Shown here: piece by piece, positions 9,400 to 18,582 of the stretch | How positions within the stretch are numbered: position 1 is the first letter of the stretch | Layout: each line of letters starts with the position of its first letter | NCBI GenBank assembly: GCA_017558505.1 | Contig: JAFYUM010000006.1 | Location: 186,001-250,000, forward strand | Direction: 5' to 3' | Source of the DNA: Ruminococcus sp. | GTDB taxonomy: Bacteria > Bacillota > Clostridia > Oscillospirales > Ruminococcaceae | DNA: 64,000 nucleotides | Translations under genes and position numbers: made by a program | The notes under the pieces: model-generated | Seen by the model: only the letters and a program-made list of their open reading frames with translations | Told to the model about the DNA's origin: nothing | Database searches by the model: none

Positions 9400-9860
9400 T
9401 AAACGGACAGGATCTGGGCGAGGTTGCAAAGATACGTTACGGCTTGTTCCCCATGAGCTTCAACGGCTGTGAGGTGATATCCGTCTGCAATGCCCTTGAA
9501 TATTGCGGAAAGCCGCAGGAAGTCAAGACTGTGGCGAGGTTTATGTTCAGATACTCAATGCTTTTCGGGCTTTTTGGCTGTAATCCGTTTTTTATCGGAC
9601 GGGCACTGAAGCATTTTGGCATAGACAGCCGCAGATGTGACATAAATTCGGCTGGGAATGCTTTTATACTGTCGTCATGGACAGGCAGATCGTTTCTGTC
9701 TACCATTCATACCGTTTTCTGTGTCCGTGAGGGTGGCAGGATAAAGGTGTACAACAGATATAATGGTACAACCTGCGAGAGATGCTACAACTCCATAGAG
9801 AAAATCTTTGAAAATTGTAGAATAATAGCGATATATAGCCTTTCAATGCGTAATGTGTAA
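9396..9860 (+). CDS. Small C39-peptidase-like hypothetical protein
   Basis: 154 residues, no signal peptide. [19 protein letters not shown] near residues 22-40, STIHTVFCV near 105 and KVYNRYNG near 120 recall the Cys, His and Asn/Asp segments of papain-like C39 folds, so it may be a cysteine peptidase or an inactive relative. The similarity is weak and I would not name a substrate. Coupled to ruvB by ATGA, it is the last gene of the ruv transcript; the perfect 12-bp hairpin at 9869-9895 follows directly. Confidence 0.6.
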   Translation: MINGQDLGEVAKIRYGLFPMSFNGCEVISVCNALEYCGKPQEVKTVARFMFRYSMLFGLFGCNPFFIGRALKHFGIDSRRCDINSAGNAFILSSWTGRSFLSTIHTVFCVREGGRIKVYNRYNGTTCERCYNSIEKIFENCRIIAIYSLSMRNV

Positions 9861-9868
9861 TTATAAAA

Positions 9869-9895
9869 ATGTAGGGACACGGCGTGTCCCTACAT
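9869..9895. repeat. GTAGGG hairpin repeat, perfect 12-bp stem
   Basis: Perfect palindrome with 12-base arms (9869-9880 and 9884-9895) and a GGC loop, followed by an A run. It belongs to the GTAGGGACAC... subfamily seen again at 12196-12227, 32957-32984 and 37479-37503. It may end ruv transcription, although the downstream tract is A and not T on the plus strand. Confidence 0.75.
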
Positions 9896-9914
9896 AAAAA
9901 AAGAGGTGATTTCA

Positions 9915-11270
9915 ATGGGAAGAATATTTGGCAAAAAAGGAATGCGGGGTATTGCAGTTACAGAGATAACCTGCGAGCTTGCTATGCAGACAGGCAGGGC
10001 AGTGGCTAAGATTATGGTTGCTCCGAATGGCAGTACAAAAATCCTTATAGCAAGGGATATCCGCCATTCTGCTGATACCATAGAAGCTGCGTTATGTGCA
10101 GGGCTTTGTTCAGCAGGCGTGGATGTTGAGCTGCTTGGAGAGATTCCTACAGCCGCTCTTGCATGGCATATAAAGAACCGTGAGGCACAGGGCGGAATTA
10201 TGATTACCGCCTCTCATGTAGGTGCTGAATTCAACGGCATAAAGCTGTTTTCTTCATACGGCTACCGTCTTCGTGATGACCGTGAGGAGGAAATTGAAAG
10301 GCTTATACTTGATAGTCCCGATGAAATCGAGCCTGTTCAGCTTAAACGCTACGGCAGCATTACACGGTGTGAAAATGCTGTTGATGAATATATTGAGCAT
10401 ATTCTTGAAATTGCCCCTGCTGATTTAAGCGGACTGAAAATTGCCATAGATTGTGCGAATGGCTGTGCTTCCCATACAGCAGAGAAAATTTTCACCCGTC
10501 TTGGTGCGGAGGTTTCCATGCTTGGGAATACTCCCGACGGTACAAATATAAATACAAGTGGCAGTTCGAGAATTGACGGCCTTATGGAGTACATAACGGA
10601 AAATCAGCATGACTGCGGAATTGCCTTTGATGGCGGCGGTGAACGCTGTCTTGCCGTTGACGAAAATGGCGGCCTTGTGGACGGCGACGTTATAATTGCT
10701 GCCTGTGCAGGATATATGCAGGAGCAGGGAACACTCCATAACAATTCCATTCTTGTGACTCATGCAAATAATATAGGTCTTATCCGTTTTGCAAGGGAAA
10801 AAGGTATCGGCACAGCAGCGGCTCCCACAGGCGAGCGTGCTATGATGCGTCGTATGCTTGAATGTGATTTCAGCATAGGCGGCGATCCTTCGGGACATAT
10901 TCTGTTTCCGTACGATATGCCCTCTGCCGATGGTCAGCTTACGGCAATAAAGCTTCTTGAAGCTATGAAGGCCTCGGATAAGAAAATGAGCGAGCTTGCA
11001 GGAATTATTGAAAAATGTCCGCAGGTTATGCTTAATGTACCTATTGAAAACAGACACCGTGAGGTGTGGAAGAATAACCGCACAATAACCAGTCTCATTG
11101 ATGAATTTGAGAGTATCCTCGGCGATGAGGGACGTGTTATCGTCCGTGAAACAGGTGTTGAGCCTGTTATACGCATACGCATTGAGGGCAGGGATTTTTC
11201 TGCCATAAATACAATGGCTTTGCAGCTTGCGGATACCATAAGAGAACAGCTTGGATTAACGGAAGAATAA
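9915..11270 (+). CDS. Phosphohexomutase, GlmM-like but divergent
   Basis: Alpha-D-phosphohexomutase superfamily, 451 residues; the closest pattern is phosphoglucosamine mutase, which makes GlcN-1-P for peptidoglycan. The phosphoserine loop is present (IMITASH, S100, then NGIKLF). The metal-binding loop, normally DGDxDR, reads DGGGER (239-244), so two of three Asp ligands are replaced by Gly and Glu. The sugar loop is GGDPSGH instead of GGExSGH, and the phosphate loop is RETGVEP instead of RxSGTEP. AAGAGGTGA precedes the ATG by five bases; an upstream in-frame GTG lies inside that site. It could be a specialised paralogue, a regulatory relative, or a weak mutase. Confidence 0.75.
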   Translation: MGRIFGKKGMRGIAVTEITCELAMQTGRAVAKIMVAPNGSTKILIARDIRHSADTIEAALCAGLCSAGVDVELLGEIPTAALAWHIKNREAQGGIMITASHVGAEFNGIKLFSSYGYRLRDDREEEIERLILDSPDEIEPVQLKRYGSITRCENAVDEYIEHILEIAPADLSGLKIAIDCANGCASHTAEKIFTRLGAEVSMLGNTPDGTNINTSGSSRIDGLMEYITENQHDCGIAFDGGGERCLAVDENGGLVDGDVIIAACAGYMQEQGTLHNNSILVTHANNIGLIRFAREKGIGTAAAPTGERAMMRRMLECDFSIGGDPSGHILFPYDMPSADGQLTAIKLLEAMKASDKKMSELAGIIEKCPQVMLNVPIENRHREVWKNNRTITSLIDEFESILGDEGRVIVRETGVEPVIRIRIEGRDFSAINTMALQLADTIREQLGLTEE

Positions 11271-11285
11271 AAAATAAAGGATGTT

Positions 11286-12155
11286 TTGAATTTGAGAACA
11301 GCAAATAATTGGCACGATTATATCATACTTGATACTTCGGAGGGTGAAAAGCTTGAAAAATGGGGGGATATTACTCTCGTTCGCCCCGATCCGCAGATTA
11401 TATGGAAAACGGAGAAAAAGGAGTCAGGCTGGAAATTTGCCGACGGTCACTATCACCGTTCAAATCAGGGCGGCGGCAAGTGGGAATTCAGACGTTCCCT
11501 TCCCGACGGCTGGCAGATAAATTATAAAAATCTCACATTTAATATAAAGCCCACAGGCTTCAAGCATACGGGATTATTCCCCGAACAGGCGGTAAACTGG
11601 GATTATATGGCTGATAAGATACGCAATGCAGGGCGGGAGATAAGTGTGCTCAACCTCTTTGCATATACAGGCGGTGCAACTCTTGCCTGTGCAGAGGCAG
11701 GGGCATCTGTATGCCACGTTGACGCATCAAAGGGTATGGTGCAGTGGGCAAGAGAAAATGCCGCAGCGTCGGGACTTTCTGATAAGCCTGTACGTTGGAT
11801 TGTGGACGATTGTGAAAAATTTATCGCCCGTGAAATCCGCCGTGGAAGAAAGTATGACGCTGTTATTATGGATCCTCCAAGCTATGGACGAGGCCCCGGC
11901 GGCGAGGTGTGGAAGCTTGAAAACTGCGTCTATGACCTTGTGAAGCTATGTTCGGGAGTGCTTTCCGACAATCCGCTGTTTTTCCTCATAAACAGCTATA
12001 CAACGGGACTTTCTCCCTCTGTAATGGGATATATTCTCGGCTCTGTGCTGACGGATAAATTCGGTGGAAATGTAAGCTTTGACGAAATCGGACTTCCCGT
12101 AAAATCCACGGGTATGACATTGCCTTGTGGTTCAACTGCTATCTGGGAGAAGTAA
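11286..12155 (+). CDS. SAM-dependent RNA methyltransferase, RlmI/RlmK-like
   Basis: Class I methyltransferase, 289 residues, of the group that modifies 23S rRNA. SAM loop NLFAYTGGATLACAEAGA, acidic strand end VCHVDASKGM, and catalytic VIMDPPSYGRGPGGEVWKL are clear. The N-terminal PUA domain seen in E. coli RlmI is not evident, so the exact position modified is unknown. The start is a TTG four bases after AAAGGA; a second TTG two codons on has a spacing of 10 and is equally possible. It follows the mutase gene by 15 bases and is probably co-transcribed. Confidence 0.8.
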   Translation: MNLRTANNWHDYIILDTSEGEKLEKWGDITLVRPDPQIIWKTEKKESGWKFADGHYHRSNQGGGKWEFRRSLPDGWQINYKNLTFNIKPTGFKHTGLFPEQAVNWDYMADKIRNAGREISVLNLFAYTGGATLACAEAGASVCHVDASKGMVQWARENAAASGLSDKPVRWIVDDCEKFIAREIRRGRKYDAVIMDPPSYGRGPGGEVWKLENCVYDLVKLCSGVLSDNPLFFLINSYTTGLSPSVMGYILGSVLTDKFGGNVSFDEIGLPVKSTGMTLPCGSTAIWEK

Positions 12156-12195
12156 GCTGTCAGCTTTTTTTGGTAATTCATAATACGTAATTGTT

Positions 12196-12295
12196 TTGTA
12201 GGGACACGGCGTGCCGTGTCTCTACAAATTGGCTGTATATCGTAATTTTGTATAGGACGGGTGACCGTCGCCTGCAATTTCGGAACGAAATTCGC
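12196..12295. repeat. GTAGGG hairpin plus CAATTTCGGAACGAAATT motif
   Basis: 12196-12210 pairs with 12213-12227 (15-base arms, one imperfect pair), a GTAGGGACAC-type repeat. It is followed by GGGTGACCGTCGCC and, at about 12276-12293, by CAATTTCGGAACGAAATT, an imperfect palindrome that also follows the repeat copies at 24946-24963 and 27590-27601. The gap 12156-12326 otherwise shows no gene. Confidence 0.7.
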
Positions 12296-12326
12296 TAACA
12301 GTTAAAGGCTTTAATAAAGGATAAAA

Positions 12327-13178
12327 ATGGAAAATATAATTGAAATTAAAAATCTCTGTTTCAGCTATCCAGCCGATGAGGACGAAACTCCTGTGCAGGT
12401 GCTGAACAATATCAGTCTTGAAATAAAAGAGGGCGAGTTTATGGCTGTTCTCGGGCATAACGGCTCGGGAAAATCAACTCTCGCCAAGCATATAAACGGT
12501 ATTCTTCTCCCCACATCGGGAACTGTAACTGTTGACGGTATCAGTACAGCCGATGAGGAGAAGATTTTTGACCTGCGGTGCCGTGCAGGTATGGTGTTCC
12601 AGAATCCCGATAATCAGATAGTTTCATCTGTTGTTGAGGAGGACGTTGCCTTTGCTCTTGAAAATCTGGGCGTTCCATATGAAGAAATGCGTAAGCGTGT
12701 TGATGACGCTCTGAAAGATGTCAATATGTACGAATACCGCAATCATTCTCCTGCACAGCTTTCGGGCGGTCAGAAGCAGCGTATTGCCATTGCCGGAATT
12801 ATCGCAATGAAGCCGAAATGCATCATTCTTGACGAGCCGACGGCTATGCTTGACCCGCAGGGAAGAAAAGAGGTTATGTCGGTTATAAAGCGTATGAACC
12901 GTGAATACGGCATAACTATAGTGCTTATCACGCATTACATGGATGAAGCGGCACAGTGTAACCGTGTTGTTGTTATGGATAAGGGAAACATCATACTTGA
13001 CGATACCCCTAAAGCCGTATTCTCTCATGTGGAGCAGGTCAAGGCTATAGGTCTTGATGTTCCGCAGGCTACAGAGCTTGCATGGGAATTGCGGAAGGCA
13101 GGATACGATATACCGCAGGGTATCATAACCGAGGACGAATGTGCCGAGGCTATAAAACGTCTTTTTGAAAGGGAGTAA
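12327..13178 (+). CDS. ecfA1: Energy-coupling factor transporter ATPase EcfA1
   Basis: One of two ATPases of an ECF transporter that imports vitamins or metals through exchangeable S components. 283 residues. Walker [11 protein letters not shown]-loop [10 protein letters not shown], signature LSGGQKQR, Walker [13 protein letters not shown], and switch His in [15 protein letters not shown] lies six bases before the ATG. Followed within three bases by ecfA2 and then ecfT, the usual arrangement of a shared group II ECF module; no S component is next to it, as is typical for shared modules. Confidence 0.95.
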   Translation: MENIIEIKNLCFSYPADEDETPVQVLNNISLEIKEGEFMAVLGHNGSGKSTLAKHINGILLPTSGTVTVDGISTADEEKIFDLRCRAGMVFQNPDNQIVSSVVEEDVAFALENLGVPYEEMRKRVDDALKDVNMYEYRNHSPAQLSGGQKQRIAIAGIIAMKPKCIILDEPTAMLDPQGRKEVMSVIKRMNREYGITIVLITHYMDEAAQCNRVVVMDKGNIILDDTPKAVFSHVEQVKAIGLDVPQATELAWELRKAGYDIPQGIITEDECAEAIKRLFERE

Positions 13179-13181
13179 AAA

Positions 13182-14045
13182 TTGGCTATTCTTGAAACAC
13201 AGGAACTGACATATATCTACAGCGAGGGCTCGCCTTTTCAGAAAACGGCTGTGGATAATGTCAATCTTAAAATAGACGAGGGTGAAATGGTAGGCGTTAT
13301 GGGGCATACAGGCTCGGGAAAATCAACGCTTATCCAGCATTTCAACGGACTTCTGAAACCTACCTCGGGCAGAGTTCTCCTTGACGGGGAGGATATATGG
13401 GCGGATAAGAAAAAAATCCGTGATGTAAGATTTAAGGTTGGGCTTGTATTCCAGTATCCCGAATATCAGATATTTGAGGAAACGGTGTATAAGGATATTG
13501 CTTTTGGCCCGAAGAATATGGGGCTTGACGAGGCGGAAATAAAACGCCGTATACTTGAAACAGCCCACGATTTAGGACTTAAAGAGGAGTTGCTTGAACG
13601 TTCTCCCTTTGAGCTTTCGGGTGGACAGAAACGACGTGTAGCCATTGCAGGAGTAATGGCGATGAATCCCCGTGTGCTTATACTTGACGAGCCTACTGCA
13701 GGACTTGATCCCGCAGGCAGAGATAAGATACTGGGACATATAAAAAAATACCATGAGAGAACAAAGAATACAATTCTCATTGTATCTCACAGTATGGAGG
13801 ATATTGCAGGCTTTGCAGACAGAATTCTCGTTATGAACAAGTCGAAGCTTTTCTGTTATGATGAAACGGAAAAAGTTTTTGCCCGTGCAGAGGAAATTTC
13901 AAAAATTGGTCTTGATGTGCCGCAGGTTACAAAGGTGTTCATGAAGCTGAAAGAGCAGGGACTTGATTTCGGCAAGGATGTGTATACCGTGGAGTATGCA
14001 AAAAAGCTTCTGCTGAAAAAGCTTTCCGAAAGGGGAGGTGTCTGA
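13182..14045 (+). CDS. ecfA2: Energy-coupling factor transporter ATPase EcfA2
   Basis: Partner ATPase of EcfA1, 287 residues. Walker A GHTGSGKST, Q-loop VFQYPEYQIFEETV, signature LSGGQKRR, Walker B LILDEPTAGLDP, switch His in IVSHSMEDIA. The start is a TTG (LAILETQEL) with GGGAG six bases upstream, which also contains the end of ecfA1. The C-terminal tail (TKVFMKLKEQGLDFGKDVYT) is the region by which EcfA subunits dimerise. Confidence 0.95.
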   Translation: MAILETQELTYIYSEGSPFQKTAVDNVNLKIDEGEMVGVMGHTGSGKSTLIQHFNGLLKPTSGRVLLDGEDIWADKKKIRDVRFKVGLVFQYPEYQIFEETVYKDIAFGPKNMGLDEAEIKRRILETAHDLGLKEELLERSPFELSGGQKRRVAIAGVMAMNPRVLILDEPTAGLDPAGRDKILGHIKKYHERTKNTILIVSHSMEDIAGFADRILVMNKSKLFCYDETEKVFARAEEISKIGLDVPQVTKVFMKLKEQGLDFGKDVYTVEYAKKLLLKKLSERGGV

Positions 14046-14046
14046 T

Positions 14047-14853
14047 ATGCTTAAAGATATAACAATCGGACAGTATTTCCCCGGTGACAGCATAATCCAC
14101 CGCCTTGACCCACGCTTCAAGATAGTTATAACGCTGATATATATCCTCATGCTTTTTGCAGGGGACAGCATTATCTGCCTTGGCGTAGGTGCGGTATTTA
14201 CGCTGTTTGCCATTATTCTTTCGAAAATACCACTGAAAATGTTTCTGAAATCAATTAAGCCGCTGCTGCCTTTTCTTGTACTGACGGCAGTTTTCAACCT
14301 TGTTTTTGTAAAAAGCGGCGAAGTGATTTTTGAGTGGAAGTTCATTGAAATCACCGACGAGGCTGTAAGTATAAGCATATTTATGTTTGTGAGGATAATT
14401 CTCCTCATTATGGGCAGTTCTCTGCTGACTTACACAACATCGCCGATTACACTTACCGACGCAATTGAAAGGCTGTTGTCGCCTCTTAAAAAATTAAAGT
14501 TGCCTGTTCACGAGCTTGCAATGATGATGTCAATTGCCCTTCGTTTTATTCCTACCCTTATTGAGGAAACTGAAAAGATTATGTCGGCACAGAAGGCAAG
14601 AGGTGCTGAGATTGACAGTGGAAGCTTTATGACAAGGGCGAGAAATATGGTGGCAATACTCGTGCCCCTGTTCATATCCTCATTCAGACGTGCAGACGAG
14701 CTTGCAACAGCTATGGAGTGCCGCTGTTACCGTGGCGGTGAGGGCAGAACAAGACTGCGGCAGCTTAGATCAGCCCCGAGAGATTACATTGCCCTTGCAG
14801 TTTCTCTCGTGTTTTACGGTGTGAATATTGCAGTCGGGATAATCGTGAAATGA
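14047..14853 (+). CDS. ecfT: Energy-coupling factor transmembrane protein EcfT
   Basis: Membrane scaffold that links the two ATPases to an S component. 268 residues with about five or six hydrophobic segments (LIYILMLFAGDSIICLGV, LLPFLVLTAVFNLVF and others). The two coupling-helix motifs that touch the ATPases are seen as AQKARGAEID and AMECRCYRGG. GGGGAGGTG ends six bases before ATG 14047; a GTG at 14038 lies inside that site and was rejected. Confidence 0.94.
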   Translation: MLKDITIGQYFPGDSIIHRLDPRFKIVITLIYILMLFAGDSIICLGVGAVFTLFAIILSKIPLKMFLKSIKPLLPFLVLTAVFNLVFVKSGEVIFEWKFIEITDEAVSISIFMFVRIILLIMGSSLLTYTTSPITLTDAIERLLSPLKKLKLPVHELAMMMSIALRFIPTLIEETEKIMSAQKARGAEIDSGSFMTRARNMVAILVPLFISSFRRADELATAMECRCYRGGEGRTRLRQLRSAPRDYIALAVSLVFYGVNIAVGIIVK

Positions 14854-14888
14854 CATATGATATTTCAACAAAGAGAGGATGATTGATT

Positions 14889-17813
14889 ATGGCAAACAAA
14901 AAAGGCGCTGTTGCTGTTAAAAACAAAAAAATAACAGCAGGCAGTTCTGATAAACCCAAAAGCAACAAGCTTTATAATATAATGTATGAAAAGGGAATAC
15001 TGTATTTTCTTCTTTCATTTATTGTTCCTTTTGTAATAATGCTCATTGCATTTCATAAGAATAATATGCATATGCTTTGGTTTGTAGACGGAAAGTTTCA
15101 GGAAACAGGTTCGGAGCAATTCCTTGTAGTTGACCTGTGGCACCAGTACTATCCCTTTTTCCGTGTGTTGAGGGAAAAGCTTCTCACAGGCGGCTCATTG
15201 CTCTACTCATGGCAGAACGGCATGGGAACCAATTTCCTTGCCCTTATTGCCTATTATGCCGCAAGTCCGCTGAACCTGCTGTCAGTGTTTTTTGATGACG
15301 CTCATACCCGTGAAGCGCTTATGTATATTCTTGCTGCTAAAATTGGTTTCTGCGGAGCGTTTTTCAGCTGCTTCCTCAGGTACACATTTAATCGCAAGGA
15401 TTTTTCGATTGTTGGATTTTCAGCAATATTTGCCCTTTGCAGCTACACACTCGGTTATTACTGGAATGTTATGTGGTTTGATACAATTGCCATTTTCCCT
15501 CTTGTTATGCTGGGAGTTGTGGCAATGTGCCGTGAGAAAAAGTGGAAGCTTTACACAATTGCTCTTGCTTTATCCCTTATTTCAAACTACTATGTAGGCT
15601 TTTTTACCTGTATATTCACTGTATTTATGTTTGTGTTCTCTGCAATTATTGAGTGGCAGGGAATAAAGGCATTTTTCGGCAGATTATGGCTCATTTTCCG
15701 TTCGTCTGTCATTGGTATTGCCCTTGGTGGATTTATACTCCTCCCTGCATACAAGGGTTTACAGCTGACATACAGCATGAACAACACTTTCCCACAAAAA
15801 ATCAAATGGGAAAATGACTGGCTTGACCTCTTTGCAAATCTCATTTCCTACAACGAGCCTACAGCGAAAGAAGGTCTTCCGAATTTTGCCTGTGGTATGC
15901 TTGCAATAACTCTCCTTGGAGTATTTCTCTTTGCAGGCGGTATAAAAATCCGTGAAAAAATATCTGCGGTGCTTCTTCTTGCACTTATTGCCGTAAGCTG
16001 TAATATGAATCAGCTTAACTTCATATGGCACGGCTTCCACGCAACAAATCAGCTTCCTTACAGATATTCTTTCATATTCAGCTTTGTACTTGCGGTAATG
16101 GCTTACCGTGCTTATGATATTCTGTCAACAAAGGGCATAAAGCTCTATCATATCCCGATGTTTTTAGTCGGCCCTGCGGCTCTGGGATATATATGCTATC
16201 TCTCAAAGAAAAATGCTGGGGAAGCATTTTCACTTGATGATGCGGCTCTGAAAAGTTCTCTTATAATAACAGTTGCATACGTACTCATATTTATTTGTTT
16301 GAAGTTTATCCCTATAAAGGATAAGAAGATGCACAGGGCTGTTATGAATATTATGGTTACATTGGCTGTAATCACAGAGCTGAATTCCAACGCTGTAATA
16401 GGCGTTAAAACGGTTGGAAGCTCTAATTATAACAGTTATCCGTTTTACGGCGATGAAATCCGGAAGGTTCTTTCAGATATGCGTGAGAACGAGGATGATT
16501 TGTTCTACCGTACAGAAGTGACAACGACATACACTCTCAACGACAGCTCTCTTTACGGATATAACGGACTTTCACAGTTTTCTTCATCTGCTAATGTATC
16601 GGTTACCAAATACTTCCAGAAGCTTGGATTATACGCTTCTGAGGCAGGAAACCGCTTCTATTACCGCATAGCTGACCCTGTTACCAATTCACTTCTTGGC
16701 GTTAATTATCTTATATTAAAGTCAGGAAACCTTGAAACCAATTCTGCTTTTCTGGAGCTTGCGTCAGAGGAAGGAACGGTTAAGCTTTATAAAAACAAGT
16801 ATCCCGTTTCCCTTGGTTTTATGATGGATGATAAAATCCTTGATTTGTCGGGCTACGGTGTAAATCCGTTCGAGTACAAAAATGACGTTATGAGCTATGC
16901 TACCGGAATTGACCTCAACCTCTTTACGGCACAGCCTGTATATTTGGCAAACTACACAAATGTTGTTACCGAAAAGCAAAGCTATGGCGAGTACAGCTTC
17001 AGTGTGGATGACAGAGACCATTCGGCAAAGGCTTTCTATGAGTATGCTCCCGTTGAGGGCGGACACCTTTATGGCTATTTCAGAGGAAACAATATCAAAG
17101 AAATTGATGTAAATAACGGTTCTCTTTCTGTTGAGTCGGGAATTAAGTCGGAGGGTTACAGTATTTCGTTCCCTCTGGGAGATTTCAACGAGGGAAATAC
17201 TGCCGAGGTTGTTCTCAAATTTGAGGATGACGCTGATTTCGGCAATTACAGCATTGTTGCCTATTCTCTTGATGAGGAAATTTTCAAGCAGATGTATGAG
17301 CGGATTGTTGACGAACAGCTTGAAATTACTGAATTTTCCGATACAAGGATAAAGGGCAGAATCAATGCGAAAAAGGCAGGTGTGCTCTATCTCTCAATCC
17401 CTTATGAGAAGGGCTGGAGCGTATATATCGACGGTGAAAAGGCAGAAACCTTCCCTGTACTTAATGCAATGCTTGGAGTCAATGCCTCCGCAGGAGAGCA
17501 TGAAATCGAGCTGAGATATGCTCCCGATGGCTTTGTTGTGGGAACTGCTGCAAGCTGTGGCGGACTTCTTCTCTTTGTATTATTTGCATTTATTGAATTA
17601 AAGCGTAAAAAGAAATCTGCGTCAGAGCCTGCTGTAGTAACCTTTGACAGCAGAAAAATGGAAGATTTAGGTGATGTAAAGGCTGTCAATGACCTTGGAT
17701 TTGCCGCAAATATAAATCCTGACAAGGAAAAAACAGTTGAGCCTGACAACAGTGAGATTACGGAGGAAAACAATGAGAAACCTGAAAGTTCTGACAGCCT
17801 ACAGGGGGACTAA
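14889..17813 (+). CDS. YfhO-family multi-pass membrane protein
   Basis: 974 residues. Large membrane protein of the YfhO type: an N-terminal soluble Lys-rich tail, roughly a dozen membrane segments between about 30 and 500 with the conserved LWHQYYPFFRVLREKL and GMGTNFLALIAYYAASP region, and a long extracytoplasmic domain (about 500-880) followed by a last membrane segment near 890-910 and an acidic cytoplasmic tail. YfhO of Bacillus is linked to glycosylation of lipoteichoic acid; the role here is inferred. AGAGAGGA precedes ATG 14889 by 9 bases. The 3' end overlaps truA by 41 bases. Confidence 0.85.
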   Translation: MANKKGAVAVKNKKITAGSSDKPKSNKLYNIMYEKGILYFLLSFIVPFVIMLIAFHKNNMHMLWFVDGKFQETGSEQFLVVDLWHQYYPFFRVLREKLLTGGSLLYSWQNGMGTNFLALIAYYAASPLNLLSVFFDDAHTREALMYILAAKIGFCGAFFSCFLRYTFNRKDFSIVGFSAIFALCSYTLGYYWNVMWFDTIAIFPLVMLGVVAMCREKKWKLYTIALALSLISNYYVGFFTCIFTVFMFVFSAIIEWQGIKAFFGRLWLIFRSSVIGIALGGFILLPAYKGLQLTYSMNNTFPQKIKWENDWLDLFANLISYNEPTAKEGLPNFACGMLAITLLGVFLFAGGIKIREKISAVLLLALIAVSCNMNQLNFIWHGFHATNQLPYRYSFIFSFVLAVMAYRAYDILSTKGIKLYHIPMFLVGPAALGYICYLSKKNAGEAFSLDDAALKSSLIITVAYVLIFICLKFIPIKDKKMHRAVMNIMVTLAVITELNSNAVIGVKTVGSSNYNSYPFYGDEIRKVLSDMRENEDDLFYRTEVTTTYTLNDSSLYGYNGLSQFSSSANVSVTKYFQKLGLYASEAGNRFYYRIADPVTNSLLGVNYLILKSGNLETNSAFLELASEEGTVKLYKNKYPVSLGFMMDDKILDLSGYGVNPFEYKNDVMSYATGIDLNLFTAQPVYLANYTNVVTEKQSYGEYSFSVDDRDHSAKAFYEYAPVEGGHLYGYFRGNNIKEIDVNNGSLSVESGIKSEGYSISFPLGDFNEGNTAEVVLKFEDDADFGNYSIVAYSLDEEIFKQMYERIVDEQLEITEFSDTRIKGRINAKKAGVLYLSIPYEKGWSVYIDGEKAETFPVLNAMLGVNASAGEHEIELRYAPDGFVVGTAASCGGLLLFVLFAFIELKRKKKSASEPAVVTFDSRKMEDLGDVKAVNDLGFAANINPDKEKTVEPDNSEITEENNEKPESSDSLQGD

Positions 17814-18507
17814 TTACCACGGATTTCAGCGGCAGAACAACGCCCTGACAGTTCAGGCGGTGCTTGAAAAGGCTGTATCAAAGGTGCTTAACGAGCCTGT
17901 AACGATTATCGGCTGTTCAAGAACGGATACGGGAGTTCACGCAAATGAGTTCTGCTTTAATGTGAAAACTGAAAGCAATATACGCAATATCGGTTTTTGC
18001 AGGGGAGTCAACGGCGAGCTGCCCGACGATGTGTCAATTCTGAGCTGTGAGGATGTTTCCCTTGATTTCCATGCAAGATATGACTGCAAGGGCAAGGAGT
18101 ACATTTACAGAATGCACTGCAGTGAATCAAAGGACCCCTTCGGCACAGACCTTGCCTATCACTATCGTAGAAAATTTGATGTTGAGGCAGCAAGACGGGC
18201 TGCGGCACATCTTGTGGGTACTCATGACTTCGCTTCCTTTTGTGCTGATTGCACATCGGTTTCAACAACGGTAAGAACTATTTATTCACTTGACATAGAA
18301 AATAATGGAACTTCTGTGATAATACTTGTAAAAGGCGACGGTTTTCTGTATAATATGATTAGGATAATTGCAGGGACGCTTATGGATGTAAGCGAGGGAA
18401 GAATTTCTCCTGATGATATACCTGCAATCCTTGAAGCCAGAGACAGATTAAAGGCAGGCAGAACTGCCATGGCACATGGACTTTATCTTAATAAAGTGTA
18501 TTATTAA
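17773..18507 (+). CDS. truA: tRNA pseudouridine(38-40) synthase TruA
   Basis: Makes pseudouridine at positions 38-40 of the tRNA anticodon stem. 244 residues. Catalytic Asp D52 sits in CSRTDTGVHA; YRGTNYHGFQRQ at the N terminus and YNMIRIIAGTLMDVSEG near the C terminus are family signatures. The start at 17773 has GGAGG six bases upstream and lies inside the end of the YfhO-like gene. Association of truA with ecfA1A2T is common in Firmicutes. Confidence 0.96.
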   Translation: MRNLKVLTAYRGTNYHGFQRQNNALTVQAVLEKAVSKVLNEPVTIIGCSRTDTGVHANEFCFNVKTESNIRNIGFCRGVNGELPDDVSILSCEDVSLDFHARYDCKGKEYIYRMHCSESKDPFGTDLAYHYRRKFDVEAARRAAAHLVGTHDFASFCADCTSVSTTVRTIYSLDIENNGTSVIILVKGDGFLYNMIRIIAGTLMDVSEGRISPDDIPAILEARDRLKAGRTAMAHGLYLNKVYY

Positions 18508-18582
18508 TTTGTATTGACACGGCCTTACGTGTCTGTGGTACGTGATGAAAAAGAAAAATCGGTAATACGGAGGATTTTTACT

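Noticed and set aside
10621..10650. Sequencing error behind the DGGGER loop of the mutase
   Set aside because: The frame is intact on both sides, and changing the loop to DGDxDR would need several substitutions, not one indel.
10425..11057. Open frame of 210 codons on the minus strand inside the phosphohexomutase gene
   Set aside because: Antisense shadow of a conserved gene; His/Cys/Thr-rich, without any recognisable motif.
12156..12326. Riboswitch controlling the ECF transporter module
   Set aside because: The gap is filled by palindromic repeats of the GTAGGG family that occur at unrelated genes; no vitamin aptamer motif was seen.
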